Assembly: GCA_035630615.1 (NCBI GenBank)
Contig: DASQKI010000035.1
Location: forward strand, 51,752 to 115,751
Origin: DATFRX01 sp035630615
Lineage (GTDB): Bacteria; Actinomycetota; Actinomycetes; Propionibacteriales; Nocardioidaceae
Direction of reading: 5' to 3'
Length of the DNA: 64,000 bases
In this document: one piece after another, positions 15,817 to 25,484 of the stretch
Layout of the letters: each line of letters starts with the position of its first letter
How positions within the stretch are numbered: the first letter of the stretch is position 1
Notes under the pieces: model-generated
Database searches by the model: none
The model's input: the letters and a program-made list of their open reading frames with translations, nothing else
What the model was told of the DNA's origin: nothing
Translations under genes and position numbers: made by a program

Positions 15817-18800
15817 ATGGGCTACAACAACCCACCGATGCCGTGGTCGGAGCTGGAGCGCAAGCTGTCCGGCCGCTGGCGTCCCGGCGACCCTCCGCCC
15901 GGCGTCGACGGCGGCGATGGCCCGGCCTGGTCGCGCCGGCGCCCGCCCTACGACCCTGCACCCCAAGACCAGCCGAAGCCGCCGGACGGTCCGGTGGTGC
16001 CGTACGCCGAGCTCCACTGTCACTCCAACTACAGCTTCCTCGACGGCGCCAACAGCCCCGAGGACCTCGTCGGAGAGGCCATCAACCATGGCCTACACGG
16101 CCTGGCCCTGACCGACCACGACGGGTTCTACGGCGTGTCGCGGCTGGCCGAGGCGGCCGAGGCCAACGCCGATAAGCACCGGTTGGCCACCATCTACGGC
16201 GCCGAGCTCTCACTCGATCTAAGCCAGCCGCAAAACGGCATCGCCGACCCGGACGGCAGCCACCTGCTGGTCTTGGCCGAACGCGAAGAGGGCTATCACC
16301 GGCTGGCCGGGACGATCACCGAGGCCCAGCTCCGTGGCGACGAGAAGGGCCGGCCGGTCTACACCCTCGAGAAGCTGGCCGCCGACAGCGGCGGGCATTG
16401 GCTGATCCTCACCGGTTGCCGCAAGGGCCTGGTCCGCCAGGCGCTGGGGGCCCACGGCCCGGGGGCCGCAGCCGCCGAGCTGGACCGGCTGGCCGCGTTG
16501 TTCGGCCGCGACCACGTGGTGGTGGAGCTGTTCGACCACGGCCATCCGCGCGACACCACCGACAACGACGCTCTGGCCGGCCTCGCCGCCGAGAGCGGCC
16601 TGCCGGTGATCGCCACCAACAACGTCCACTACGCCAAACCCGCCGGCCGCAAGCTGGCCAGCGTCCTCGCCGCGATCCGAGCCCGGCGCAGCCTGGACGA
16701 GATGGACGGCTGGCTGCCGGCGTCGGGTGGCGCGCATCTGCGATCGGGTGCGGAGATGGCCGCTCGGTTCGCGCGCTACCCGGACGCGGTCGCTCGCACC
16801 GTGAAGCTCGCCGACGAGCTGGCCTTCCCGCTGCGAGCGGCTCGGCCTCGACTCCCGCAGCAGAAGGTGCCGCCGGGCCACTCCCCGATGAGCTGGCTAC
16901 GCGCGTTGGTGTTGGAGCGGGCGGTCGCGAAATACGGTCCGCGCGGGACCGACCGCGAAGCCGACCAACGCATCGACCGCGAACTGCAGGTGATCGAAGA
17001 CAAGGACTTCCCCGGTTACTTCCTGATCGTGCACGAGATCGTCTCGTACGCAAAAAACTGCGGCATCCTCTACCAGGGTCGAGGCTCGGCGGCCAACTCG
17101 GTGGTGTGCTACCTGCTGGAGATCACCGCCGTCGACCCGATCGAGTTCAACCTGCCCTTCGAGCGGTTCATCTCGGTCACCCGCGACGAGGAGCCCGACA
17201 TCGACGTCGACTTCGACTCCGGCCGGCGCGAGGAGGTGATCCAGCACGTCTATCGGAAGTACGGACGGCACAACGCCGCCCAGGTCGCCAACGTCATCAC
17301 GTACCGGCCAAAGCTCGCCGTCCGCGACGTAGCCAAGGCGCTCGGCTACAGCACCGGCCAGCAAGACGCCTGGTCCAAGCAGATCGACTCCTGGGGGGTC
17401 GTCGGATCCGACACCGACCATGACATCCCCAAGCAGGTCGTCAAGCTGGCCGGTGAGTTGCTGAAGTTCCCTCGCCATCTCGGCATCCACTCCGGCGGCA
17501 TGGTGCTCACCGACCGACCCGTGGGTCAGGTCTGCCCGATCGAACGGGCCCGCATGGACGACCGCACCGTCCTGCAGTGGGACAAGGACGACTGCGCCTC
17601 GATGGGCCTGGTGAAGTTCGACCTGCTCGGGCTCGGAATGCTGTCGGCGCTGCGCCACACGTTCGATCTGGTCGAGGAGCACCTCGGTGAAAAGTGGACC
17701 CTCCGCAACATCCCGCGCGAGGAGGCCGGCGTCTACGACCAGCTCTGCCGGGCCGACTCGATAGGCGTCTTCCAGGTGGAGAGCCGGGCCCAGATCGGCA
17801 CCCTCCCCCGGCTCCGACCGCGCAAGTTCTACGACCTCGTCATCGAGGTGGCGCTGATCCGGCCCGGGCCGATCCAGGGCGGCGCGGTGCATCCGTACAT
17901 CCGGCGCAAGCTCAAGCGCGAAGACGTCACCTACCTGCATCCCAAGCTGGAGCCGGTGCTCGAGCGCACATTGGGCGTGCCGCTGTTTCAGGAGCAGCTG
18001 ATGCAGATGGCGATGACGATCGGGGGTTGTTCCGGCGACGACGCCGACCTGCTGCGCCGAGCGATGGGGTCCAAGCGCGGCGTCGAGCACATCTCGAGCC
18101 TGAAGGAGAAGCTGTACGACGGGATGGCCGGGCACGGCATCACCGGTGATGTGGCCGACGAGATCTACACCAGGATCGAGGCGTTCGCCAACTTCGGGTT
18201 CGCCGAGAGCCACTCGATCAGCTTCGCGTTGCTGGTCTACGTCTCGACCTGGATGCGGCTGCACTATCCGGCGACGTTCCTCGCCGCCCTGCTGCGATCG
18301 CAGCCGATGGGTTTCTATTCACCGCAGTCGCTGGTCGCCGACGCCCGACGACATGGGGTCGAGGTGCGCCGACCCGACATCGCCCGCTCCGGCGTCGACT
18401 CCGGGCTGGAGCTGCTGGACGAGTCGGCGACCCCTGAGGAGTCGGGGCCCGGGCCGCGCCGACCGACCGGCATGGACAGCTGCTTAGACAAACCACAGCC
18501 GCCGGTCGGCGATTTTGACCCCGACGCTCCGTTCGACTCGACGACCCATCGACGCGACGGGGAGTTTGCCGTGCGGCTCGGGTTGACCCAGGTGACGTCG
18601 ATCGACGAGACCGTCGCGACTCGGATCGTCGCCGAGCGCGATGCGGGTGGCCCGTTCGCCGATCTGGCCGAGCTGGTCCGCCGGACGAGTCTGACCACGG
18701 CCCAGGTCGAGGCGCTGGCGACCGCCGGGGCGTTCGAGTCGTTCGACCTCACGGTCCGTCAGGCGCTGTGGCAGTCCGGACAGGCGGCCCAGGTGCGATC

Positions 18801-19266
18801 CGGTCATCTCGCCGGCATCCACAGCGTCGGCCCGCCGCCACACCTGCCGGGCATGAGCGACATGGAGCGCACCATCGCGGACATCTGGGCCACCAGGATC
18901 TCGCCCGACGACCATCCGATTCAGCACCTGCGATCCGACCTGGAGGCCCGCGACGTCGTCCCGACCGCGCAGTTGGCGACGGCGGAGCCAGGCAGCCGCA
19001 TCCGCGTCGGCGGCGTCGTGACCCATCGACAGCGGCCGTCGACCGCCGGTGGAGTCACCTTCCTCAACATCGAGGACGAAACCGGCATGATCAATGTCGT
19101 CTGCTCGCCCGGACTGTGGGCCCGCTACCGGCGCATCGCTCGCGGCTCGGCCGCGCTGATCGTCCGGGGTCGGGTGGAGCGCGCCGACGGCGTCACCAAC
19201 CTGGTCGCCGACGGAATGCAGCGGCTGCCGCTCGCGGCCCGGACCACGTCACGCGACTTCCACTGA
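15817..19266 (+). CDS. dnaE2: error-prone DNA polymerase DnaE2 (1149 aa)
   Basis: C-family translesion polymerase, the catalytic part of the ImuA'-ImuB-DnaE2 mutasome, made on DNA damage. Domains in order: PHP (AELHCHSNYSFLDGANSPEDL, LTDHDGFYGV), palm with the catalytic PDIDVDFDSGRREEVI, fingers (AGVYDQLCRADSIGVFQVESRAQ), tandem HhH (FADLAELVRRTSLTTAQVEAL) and an OB fold near the end (IRVGGVVTHRQRPSTAGG). The proline-rich N-terminus and lack of a beta-clamp-binding tail are as in other DnaE2. Start ATG 15817 is fixed by the SOS promoter. imuA'-imuB lies about 5 kb upstream rather than adjacent. Confidence 0.95.
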   Translation: MGYNNPPMPWSELERKLSGRWRPGDPPPGVDGGDGPAWSRRRPPYDPAPQDQPKPPDGPVVPYAELHCHSNYSFLDGANSPEDLVGEAINHGLHGLALTDHDGFYGVSRLAEAAEANADKHRLATIYGAELSLDLSQPQNGIADPDGSHLLVLAEREEGYHRLAGTITEAQLRGDEKGRPVYTLEKLAADSGGHWLILTGCRKGLVRQALGAHGPGAAAAELDRLAALFGRDHVVVELFDHGHPRDTTDNDALAGLAAESGLPVIATNNVHYAKPAGRKLASVLAAIRARRSLDEMDGWLPASGGAHLRSGAEMAARFARYPDAVARTVKLADELAFPLRAARPRLPQQKVPPGHSPMSWLRALVLERAVAKYGPRGTDREADQRIDRELQVIEDKDFPGYFLIVHEIVSYAKNCGILYQGRGSAANSVVCYLLEITAVDPIEFNLPFERFISVTRDEEPDIDVDFDSGRREEVIQHVYRKYGRHNAAQVANVITYRPKLAVRDVAKALGYSTGQQDAWSKQIDSWGVVGSDTDHDIPKQVVKLAGELLKFPRHLGIHSGGMVLTDRPVGQVCPIERARMDDRTVLQWDKDDCASMGLVKFDLLGLGMLSALRHTFDLVEEHLGEKWTLRNIPREEAGVYDQLCRADSIGVFQVESRAQIGTLPRLRPRKFYDLVIEVALIRPGPIQGGAVHPYIRRKLKREDVTYLHPKLEPVLERTLGVPLFQEQLMQMAMTIGGCSGDDADLLRRAMGSKRGVEHISSLKEKLYDGMAGHGITGDVADEIYTRIEAFANFGFAESHSISFALLVYVSTWMRLHYPATFLAALLRSQPMGFYSPQSLVADARRHGVEVRRPDIARSGVDSGLELLDESATPEESGPGPRRPTGMDSCLDKPQPPVGDFDPDAPFDSTTHRRDGEFAVRLGLTQVTSIDETVATRIVAERDAGGPFADLAELVRRTSLTTAQVEALATAGAFESFDLTVRQALWQSGQAAQVRSGHLAGIHSVGPPPHLPGMSDMERTIADIWATRISPDDHPIQHLRSDLEARDVVPTAQLATAEPGSRIRVGGVVTHRQRPSTAGGVTFLNIEDETGMINVVCSPGLWARYRRIARGSAALIVRGRVERADGVTNLVADGMQRLPLAARTTSRDFH

Positions 19267-19315
19267 CCCGATCGCCGACGGCGTAGAGTCGCTCCACATC
19301 GGCGGAGGAGGCAGG

Positions 19316-21171
19316 ATGCGCGGCGGCGACCGCGATCAAATCGCCGCCCGGATGGACCGCGGCTGCAACTTCGCACCCCGACCCCGATGCGGCCACATCC
19401 GGGTGCCCCTCGACCGGCATCGACCGGCGGCGGGCTCGATCCGAATCGCTTACGAGCTCTTCCCGAGGCGTCAGGTCAACCGACCCCTGCAGGGCACGAT
19501 CGTCGCCGTGGAGAGTGACCCGGGTTACTCCTCGACCGGGAGCCGGGCCTACTACCGCGATCTGTTCGGCCCCTGCTCGACCGTCGCCAACTGCTCATCG
19601 TCGACAATCGCGGCACCGGCAAATCCGAGCCGATCAAGTGTCGTCGGCTCCAGTCGTACCAAGGCGACTACGAGCAGGCTGTGGGCCGTTGCGGTCGCCA
19701 GCTCGGTCGCCGCTCGGACCTCTACGGCTCGCAGATTGCGGCCCGCGACATGGTGGCGGTGCTCGATCATCTCGGCATCGCCAAGATCGACCTCTACGGC
19801 GACTCCTACGGCACCTTCTTCTCCCAGACCTTCGCCGTGCATTACCCGAAGCGGCTGCGGACCCTGATCCTCGACGCCGCGTACTTCGTCGGCGGCACCG
19901 ACCCGTGGTACACCGACACCAATCGAGCGTTGCGGACGGCCTTCCGGCTCGCCTGTCGGCGTAGCCCGACCTGCGCCGCCCCGGGGGCACGGTCCATCGG
20001 ATCGCACGGCTGGCCCGCTTGCTTCGCCACCACCCGATCGTGGGCCGCGCCCCCAACGCCGACGGCGTGGTGCGCCGAGTCGTCGTCGACACCGACATGC
20101 TCGTCGACCTGGTCACCGGGGCCGCAACCAGCCCGACCATCTACCGCGAACTCGATGCCGCCGCTCGGGCAGTCCTGCGACCGCACCCGTACGCCCGTCC
20201 GCTGCTGCGGCTGGCCCGCGAGGTCACGTACGTCGGTGGCGGCGGTCCGGTGCGTTGGTGGTCCGAGGGGCTCTACGCGGCGGTCAGCTGCAACGACTAT
20301 CCACAGCCCTACGACATGCGGGCCCGGCCATCCCGACGGCCGGCTCAGTTCCAAGGGTCGGTCCACCGGCTGGAGCGGCATCGCCCCCACGTCTTCGCCC
20401 CCTTCACGGTGTCGGAGTGGGTGCACTCGCCCTACGGCTACTACGACGACTGCCTGCACTGGCCGGCACCGAGCCGCTGGGTGCACCCGGTGCCGCGAGA
20501 TGCGGTCTATCCGGACGTGCCCACCCTCGTACTGGCCGGCGACCTAGACTCGCTCACCTCGCCGGAGGGGTGCCCGAGCCACCGCGCGGGCGTTTCCTCG
20601 GTCGACCTTCGTCCGGGTGGCGAACATGATCCACGTGAGCGCCCTCGTCGATTTCGACCAGTGCGCCTCCCGGATCGTGCTGCGCTTCGTACGCACGAAG
20701 CGAACCGGGGACACCTCGTGCGCCCGGCGCTACCGCGGGAACCGGCTGGTCGACACGTTCGCCCGACGGGCCGCCGACCTCGACTATGCCGGCCCGCGTC
20801 GGCGCACCGCTCGGGTGGCTGCGGCGACCGGCGCCGACGTGATGGCGCGCTGGCTGTCGATGTTCGGCCGGCACGGGGTCGGACTGCAGGGCGGCCGGTT
20901 CTTCACGATCGGCGGAGCGTTCACCAGCGACCACCCGGTCGTGCGGTGGCGGCTGTCCGAGGTGCGCTGGGTCCGCGACGTCGCGGTCTCGGGCACGATG
21001 ACCTGGCATCGGCGCACCGGAGCGGTCCGGGCCCACGTGACCGTGGAAGGCTCCGGCGCGGTGCCCGGCCGGTTGACCCTCCGCTGGGACGACGGGCGGC
21101 GGCACGCACCGGCGTCGGTGGCAGGCCGGCTCGGCGGCGAGCCGGTCGAATTCCGGTTCCCGGCGCCCTGA
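19316..21171 (+). pseudogene. alpha/beta hydrolase (TAP-like peptidase type) with three frameshifts
   Basis: Conceptual joining of three plus-strand frames gives a full alpha/beta hydrolase: CGHIRVPLDRHRP, PGYSSTGSRAYYRDLFGP, nucleophile GDSYGTFFSQTF, a cap region with VSCNDYPQPYDMR, and PTLVLAGDLDSLTSPEG then MIHVSALVDF near the catalytic His. The frame changes near 19572 (one base short in GGCCCCTG), near 19985 (one short in a G run) and near 20572 (an extra T). The oxyanion loop normally reading GGPG is SDPG here, and no signal peptide is visible. Genuine decay seems likely, though homopolymer errors could account for two of the three shifts. Confidence 0.75.
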
Positions 21172-21306
21172 CTAGCGGTCCGGACCAGGTCACGCGACTT
21201 TCGTTGAAACGAAACAACGGGTCGCAGCGATAGAACAGGTATAGGGGTCGCGTGAGCCTGCTCGAGCGGGTGGGGCTATCACCGACGGGGTATGGGGGTT
21301 GCGCGG

Positions 21307-23031
21307 ATGTCCAGACCGACGCGACGACAGGTTCTCTTAGCCATCGGCACGGCGCCATTCGCTGCCTCGTGCGCAGCGCCAGCTACCCGGGTTGCGACGA
21401 GCGGAACGGCCATCCCGGCCGGCCACCACGACCATCACGACCTCATGCAATCCGGCCACCGGATGGCGTCGTTCGACTCCAACGGCAGGGATCCGTCGTT
21501 CGCCGTCGCTCAACAGGTGCCGGACGTCGGGCCTGCGGTGCGTGGCGACGCGGGCGCGTTGCGCAAGATTCGCACCGCGGCGGGTGCGGCCGCACTGCCG
21601 AGCAGCACGATTCCGCAGTTCGGCGATCCGGATCGAGGGTCGTTTTCTCCCGTGGTCGACTGGCCCCTGGTCGGCATCCACGCGGTCATCACCCCCGACG
21701 GAAAGGTGCTCAGCTACGGCACCGACGAAGACGGGATCCAGACCGGTTTGTACATATACGACGTGTGGGACCCGGCACAGGGCCTGGGACTGAACGCTCA
21801 CACCACCCTGTCGAACACAACCGAGGTCGACATCTTCTGCAGTTCACAACTGCTGCTGGCCAACGGCACGATCGAGATCTACGGCGGCGACATCACCGTG
21901 GACGGCAATACGGAGAACGAGCCCAATCCCGACATCACGAGGTTCCAGCCGACCACCATGGCCCTGACCCGAGTCGGTCAGATGCACCGCGAGCGTTGGT
22001 ACTCGTCGGCCAACACGCTGCTGAACGGCGAGGTCTACATCCAAGGCGGCAAAGGCGGTGCGGACTTCGGCGAGGTACGCACCGCCACCGGCACCCGGCT
22101 CTTGACCGGCGCCCCGACCGGCAACATCAGCAGCGGCTATCCCCGCAACTTCGTCCGGACCGACGGCACCGTCTTCGGCATCGCCGCAGCCCGGATGTAC
22201 ACCGTCAACACCGCCGGCACCGGCTCGCTCAAGTTCCGGGGCACAATCCCCACCTCCAACACGGGTGGCACCTCGAGCGCTGTGATGTACGCGCCAAACC
22301 AGATCCTGCAGGTTGGCGGAGGCGTGAACCGCTCGTTGCCGGCCAGCGCCGAAGCCCGGCGGATCGACATCACCAACCCAGCACCGCAGCTCACGACGCT
22401 GGCCTCCATGCGCCATCGACGGCACTGGGGCAACGCCACCGTCCTCCCGAACGGAACGGTGTTCGTCTCAGGAGGCAGCGCCGTCAACAACTCGGCCGCC
22501 CTCGACGCCAACGGCAACGGCGTCGCCTACACCAGTGAGCTGTATGCGCCGGGCAACAACACGTGGACGGTAGGTGCGACCGCGGCTCGGATGCGCCTGT
22601 ACCACTCGACCAACCTGTTGCTCCCCGACGCGACCGTGCTGACCATGGGAGGGGGCGCACCCGGACCCCAGCGCAACCTCAATGCCGAGATCTACTACCC
22701 GCCGTACCTATTCAACGACGCCGGTCAGCGCGCGACCCGGCCGGTCATCCAGTCCGCCCCGACCGGCCTGGTGCCTGGCGCGAAGTTCACCATCCGGACT
22801 GCCACCTCGGGATCGATCGGGCAGGTTGTGCTCATCAAGAGCGGTTCGGTGACACACTCGTTCAACTTCGACCAGCGCTTCCTTCCCCTGGCGTTCACGA
22901 GGCCGACGACAAGCACCCTCCGGGCGACCGTGCCCCCACTCAGTCGCACTCCACCGGGCTACTACCTGCTGTTCATCGTCAACAACGCCGGGGTGCCGTC
23001 CGAGGCCGCGGTCATCCGGATCGCTCCCTGA
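21307..23031 (+). CDS. secreted radical-copper oxidase, galactose oxidase/GlxA-like (574 aa)
   Basis: Kelch-propeller oxidase with a C-terminal DUF1929 domain. All expected active-site landmarks of galactose oxidase are present: Cys in VDIFCSSQLL (Tyr-Cys crosslink), Tyr in RERWYSSAN, Tyr-His in RLYHSTNLLLP, and His in VTHSFNFDQRF. Expected reaction: O2-dependent oxidation of a primary alcohol or aldehyde to give H2O2. The N-terminus TRRQVLLAIG followed by AASC suggests Tat export and lipid anchoring. ATG 21307 is chosen for the signal; ATG 21292 is possible. GlxA relatives in Streptomyces help glycan deposition at hyphal tips, but no CslA-like synthase is nearby. Confidence 0.88.
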   Translation: MSRPTRRQVLLAIGTAPFAASCAAPATRVATSGTAIPAGHHDHHDLMQSGHRMASFDSNGRDPSFAVAQQVPDVGPAVRGDAGALRKIRTAAGAAALPSSTIPQFGDPDRGSFSPVVDWPLVGIHAVITPDGKVLSYGTDEDGIQTGLYIYDVWDPAQGLGLNAHTTLSNTTEVDIFCSSQLLLANGTIEIYGGDITVDGNTENEPNPDITRFQPTTMALTRVGQMHRERWYSSANTLLNGEVYIQGGKGGADFGEVRTATGTRLLTGAPTGNISSGYPRNFVRTDGTVFGIAAARMYTVNTAGTGSLKFRGTIPTSNTGGTSSAVMYAPNQILQVGGGVNRSLPASAEARRIDITNPAPQLTTLASMRHRRHWGNATVLPNGTVFVSGGSAVNNSAALDANGNGVAYTSELYAPGNNTWTVGATAARMRLYHSTNLLLPDATVLTMGGGAPGPQRNLNAEIYYPPYLFNDAGQRATRPVIQSAPTGLVPGAKFTIRTATSGSIGQVVLIKSGSVTHSFNFDQRFLPLAFTRPTTSTLRATVPPLSRTPPGYYLLFIVNNAGVPSEAAVIRIAP

Positions 23032-23035
23032 CGGC

Positions 23036-24265
23036 TCAGTCGATCCGCACGTGATGCGGCTGCAGCTCGGCGGTCGACGAGACGCCGAGCAGCGCCATCG
23101 TCCGCCGGATCTCCGCGGTTAGGATCTCGGCCGCTCGCTCGACGCCGCGCTCACCGCCGGCCATCAGGCCATAGAGGTACGCCCGGCCGACCAGCGCGTA
23201 GTGCGCACCGGCCGCAACCGCGGCGACGATGTCGGCGCCACTCATGATGCCGGTGTCGACGACGACCTCGGCCCGATCGCCAACGGCATCGCGCACCTCC
23301 GGCACCAGCCGAAGCGGCACCGGCGCCCGATCGAGTTGGCGGCCGCCGTGGTTGGACAACACCACGCCATCGACGCCGGCGTCGACCACCTGCTTGGCGT
23401 CGGCGACGGTCTGGATGCCCTTCACAAGCAAGGGCCCTTTCCAGTACGACCGGAGCCACTCCAGGTCGTCGAGCGTCATAGTCGGGTCGAGCAGCGTCGT
23501 CATCAGGTCGGCGATCGTGCCGTCCCAGCTCTTGAAGGTCGCAAACTGCAGCGGCTCGGTCGTCAGCAGGTTGAACCACCAGGCCGGATGCATCGCGGCG
23601 TCGGCGACCGTACGCAACGTCAGCGCGGGTGGGATCGCGAAACCGTTGCGTATGTCGCGCATTCGCGCCCCTGGGACCGGAGCGTCGACGGTCAACATGA
23701 GCGCCTCGTAGCCGGCGTCGGTAGCCCGCGCCATCAGGTCCTCGCCGACGGTCCGGTCGTTTTGCACGTAGAGCTGGAACCACTTGCGTGCCCGTGGCGC
23801 CGCCTCGCCGACCCGCTCGATCGACGTCGTGCCGAGCGTCGAGAGCGCGTACGGAATGCCGTGCCGCTCGGCCACGCGCGCCACGGCGGACTCGCCCTCG
23901 TGCTGCATCATCCGGGTGAACCCGGTCGGCGCGAAGGCGAACGGCAGGCTCGCCGACTCCCCCAGCATCGGCGTCGTCGTGTCGATCGACGACACGTCGT
24001 GCAGTGTCTGGGGGCAAAACTCAATCGAGCCGAAGAGCTCCCGAGCGCGCCGCAGGCTGATCTCGCCCTCGGCGGCGCCGTCGGTGTAGTCGAAAACCGA
24101 GCGTGGCGTCCGGCGCCGGGCGACCCGCCGCAGATCGTCGATCGTGTGCGCCTTGGACAGCCGCCGACGGGTCGGGTTGAGCACGGGCGGGTTGAAGCGT
24201 AGGAGTGGGCGCAACTCCGACCAGCGAGGGAGCTGCCGCTTCACACGTGGGCCGTCTGCTGACAT
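23036..24265 (-). CDS. lldD: FMN-dependent alpha-hydroxy-acid (L-lactate) dehydrogenase (409 aa)
   Basis: TIM-barrel flavoprotein that oxidises L-2-hydroxy acids. Signatures: SVFDYTDGAAEGE, FAPTGFTRMMQHEGE, LVKGIQTVADAKQ with the catalytic Lys, and the active-site block VLSNHGGRQLDRAPVPL (His base and Arg), followed by DTGIMSGADIVAAVAAGA. It lies 7 bp after the LacI-type regulator gene and faces the rhamnose operon, so its most likely substrate is the L-lactate made by RhaEW, giving pyruvate. Mycofactocin-type relatives (MftD) share the fold, but no mycofactocin genes are present here. Confidence 0.88.
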   Translation of the reverse strand: MSADGPRVKRQLPRWSELRPLLRFNPPVLNPTRRRLSKAHTIDDLRRVARRRTPRSVFDYTDGAAEGEISLRRARELFGSIEFCPQTLHDVSSIDTTTPMLGESASLPFAFAPTGFTRMMQHEGESAVARVAERHGIPYALSTLGTTSIERVGEAAPRARKWFQLYVQNDRTVGEDLMARATDAGYEALMLTVDAPVPGARMRDIRNGFAIPPALTLRTVADAAMHPAWWFNLLTTEPLQFATFKSWDGTIADLMTTLLDPTMTLDDLEWLRSYWKGPLLVKGIQTVADAKQVVDAGVDGVVLSNHGGRQLDRAPVPLRLVPEVRDAVGDRAEVVVDTGIMSGADIVAAVAAGAHYALVGRAYLYGLMAGGERGVERAAEILTAEIRRTMALLGVSSTAELQPHHVRID

Positions 24266-24272
24266 CCGATCC

Positions 24273-25283
24273 CTACTTCGTCACGCTCGAGTCGCGCACG
24301 ATGAGCTCCGGCTCGAAGACAACCTGCCGGTGTCGATGCGAGCCGTCGTCGCCGATCTCCTCGATCAAGAGCTCGGCGGCGGCCCGGCCGAGCTGTTCCC
24401 TCGGCTGGCGGACGCTGGACAGCGCAATCGCGGCGGCGCCGGCGTAGACGATGTCGTCATATCCGACGATCGCGATGTCGTGCGGCACCCGAAGGCCCTG
24501 CCGCGTCATCTCCTGCAAGAACCCGAGGGCGAGCAGGTCGTTGGCGCAAAAGACCGCCGTCGGTCGTCGTCGCTCCGACAGGCCATCGAACTGCTGGCCG
24601 GCCTCGCGGCCGCACTGGATCGACAGCGACGCCTGCTCGAACAGCCGCAATCGCGGCAGGCCTTTGGTGGCCTCGATCGCATCGCGCATGCCGGCGTGAC
24701 GGTCGCTCACCTGGCGGATCGACATCGGCCCACCGACGAAGCCGAGTCGACGATGCCCCTGGTCGATCAGGTGGGCACCGGCCAGCCGGCCGCCCATTCG
24801 GTCGTCGACGGCCACCGAGCACCGGTTCGGCTGTCCGGAGCCACGGTCGACCAGCACCCCGGGGATGCCGCGCGCGATCATCGGTTCGAGCCGCGGGCAC
24901 TGCTCGGTGACCGGGGTGATGAGGACGCCGCGGACTCGTTGCTCCTCGAGATGCTGGAGGTGTCGGTCCTCGCGCTTGGTGTCCTCGGCGCTGTTGCACA
25001 AGGTCACGACCATGTCGTTTTCGTCGGCGACCTGCTCCACGCCGCGAGCGACGTCGGTGAAGTACGGGTTGGCGACGTCGAGTACGACAAGGCCGATCGT
25101 CCGCGTACTGCCGGCCCGCAGCGCCCGCGCCGACTCGTTGCGGACGAAGTCGAGGGACTCGATGCTGCGGAGCACCCGCTCCCGGGTCTCGGGCGCCACC
25201 AACTCGGGCCGGTTGAGCACGTTGCTGACCGTGCCGACCGAGACGCCGGCGTGCTTGGCGACCTCGCTGATGCTGGCGGCCAT
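24273..25283 (-). CDS. LacI family transcriptional regulator of rhamnose catabolism (336 aa)
   Basis: N-terminal LacI helix-turn-helix (residues 3-50: SISEVAKHAGVSVGTVSNVLNRP) followed by a periplasmic-binding-protein-like effector domain (STRTIGLVVLDVANPYFTDV, VGYDDIVYAGAAAIALSSV). Start ATG 25283 is chosen because the HTH begins directly there. It is divergent from the rhamnose importer and enzyme genes, and two TGAA-type palindromes lie between. The obvious inference is repression of both units, relieved by rhamnose, rhamnulose or a phosphorylated intermediate. The downstream lldD gene is in its operon. Confidence 0.92.
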   Translation of the reverse strand: MAASISEVAKHAGVSVGTVSNVLNRPELVAPETRERVLRSIESLDFVRNESARALRAGSTRTIGLVVLDVANPYFTDVARGVEQVADENDMVVTLCNSAEDTKREDRHLQHLEEQRVRGVLITPVTEQCPRLEPMIARGIPGVLVDRGSGQPNRCSVAVDDRMGGRLAGAHLIDQGHRRLGFVGGPMSIRQVSDRHAGMRDAIEATKGLPRLRLFEQASLSIQCGREAGQQFDGLSERRRPTAVFCANDLLALGFLQEMTRQGLRVPHDIAIVGYDDIVYAGAAAIALSSVRQPREQLGRAAAELLIEEIGDDGSHRHRQVVFEPELIVRDSSVTK

Positions 25284-25338
25284 GTGACTCCTCGCCCTGG
25301 AACGGTCTGCTTGCGCAGGATGACAGCCTAACGCCGAT

Positions 25339-25352
25339 TGAAACGAGTCAAC
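25339..25352. promoter_or_regulatory. LacI-type operator at the lacI promoter
   Basis: TTGAAACGAGTCAA (25339-25352) is an imperfect palindrome that shares the TGAA-CG-TCA pattern with the site at 25461. On the minus strand it includes a -35-like TTGACT, with TAGGCT about 15 bp on, so it would allow the regulator to control its own operon. Confidence 0.5.
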
Positions 25353-25413
25353 CCCACAGGTCGATCTCCCTCCCAAACCGACCAGACGGCCAGGAGAAAT
25401 GTCGTCGAAACCC

Positions 25414-25472
25414 TTGACGCTCTGGGCGAACCGCGCCTAACGTCCCTCCACAAGTGTTCATGAATCGTTTCA
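25414..25472 (+). promoter_or_regulatory. promoter and operator of the rhamnose operon
   Basis: A -35 TTGACG (25414-25419) and a -10 TAACGT (25438-25443) are 18 bp apart. The near-perfect palindrome TGAATCGTTTCA (25461-25472) lies just after the expected start of transcription, where a LacI repressor would act as a roadblock. The rhaT ATG follows 12 bp later. Confidence 0.65.
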
Positions 25473-25484
25473 TCAGGGAGCGGC

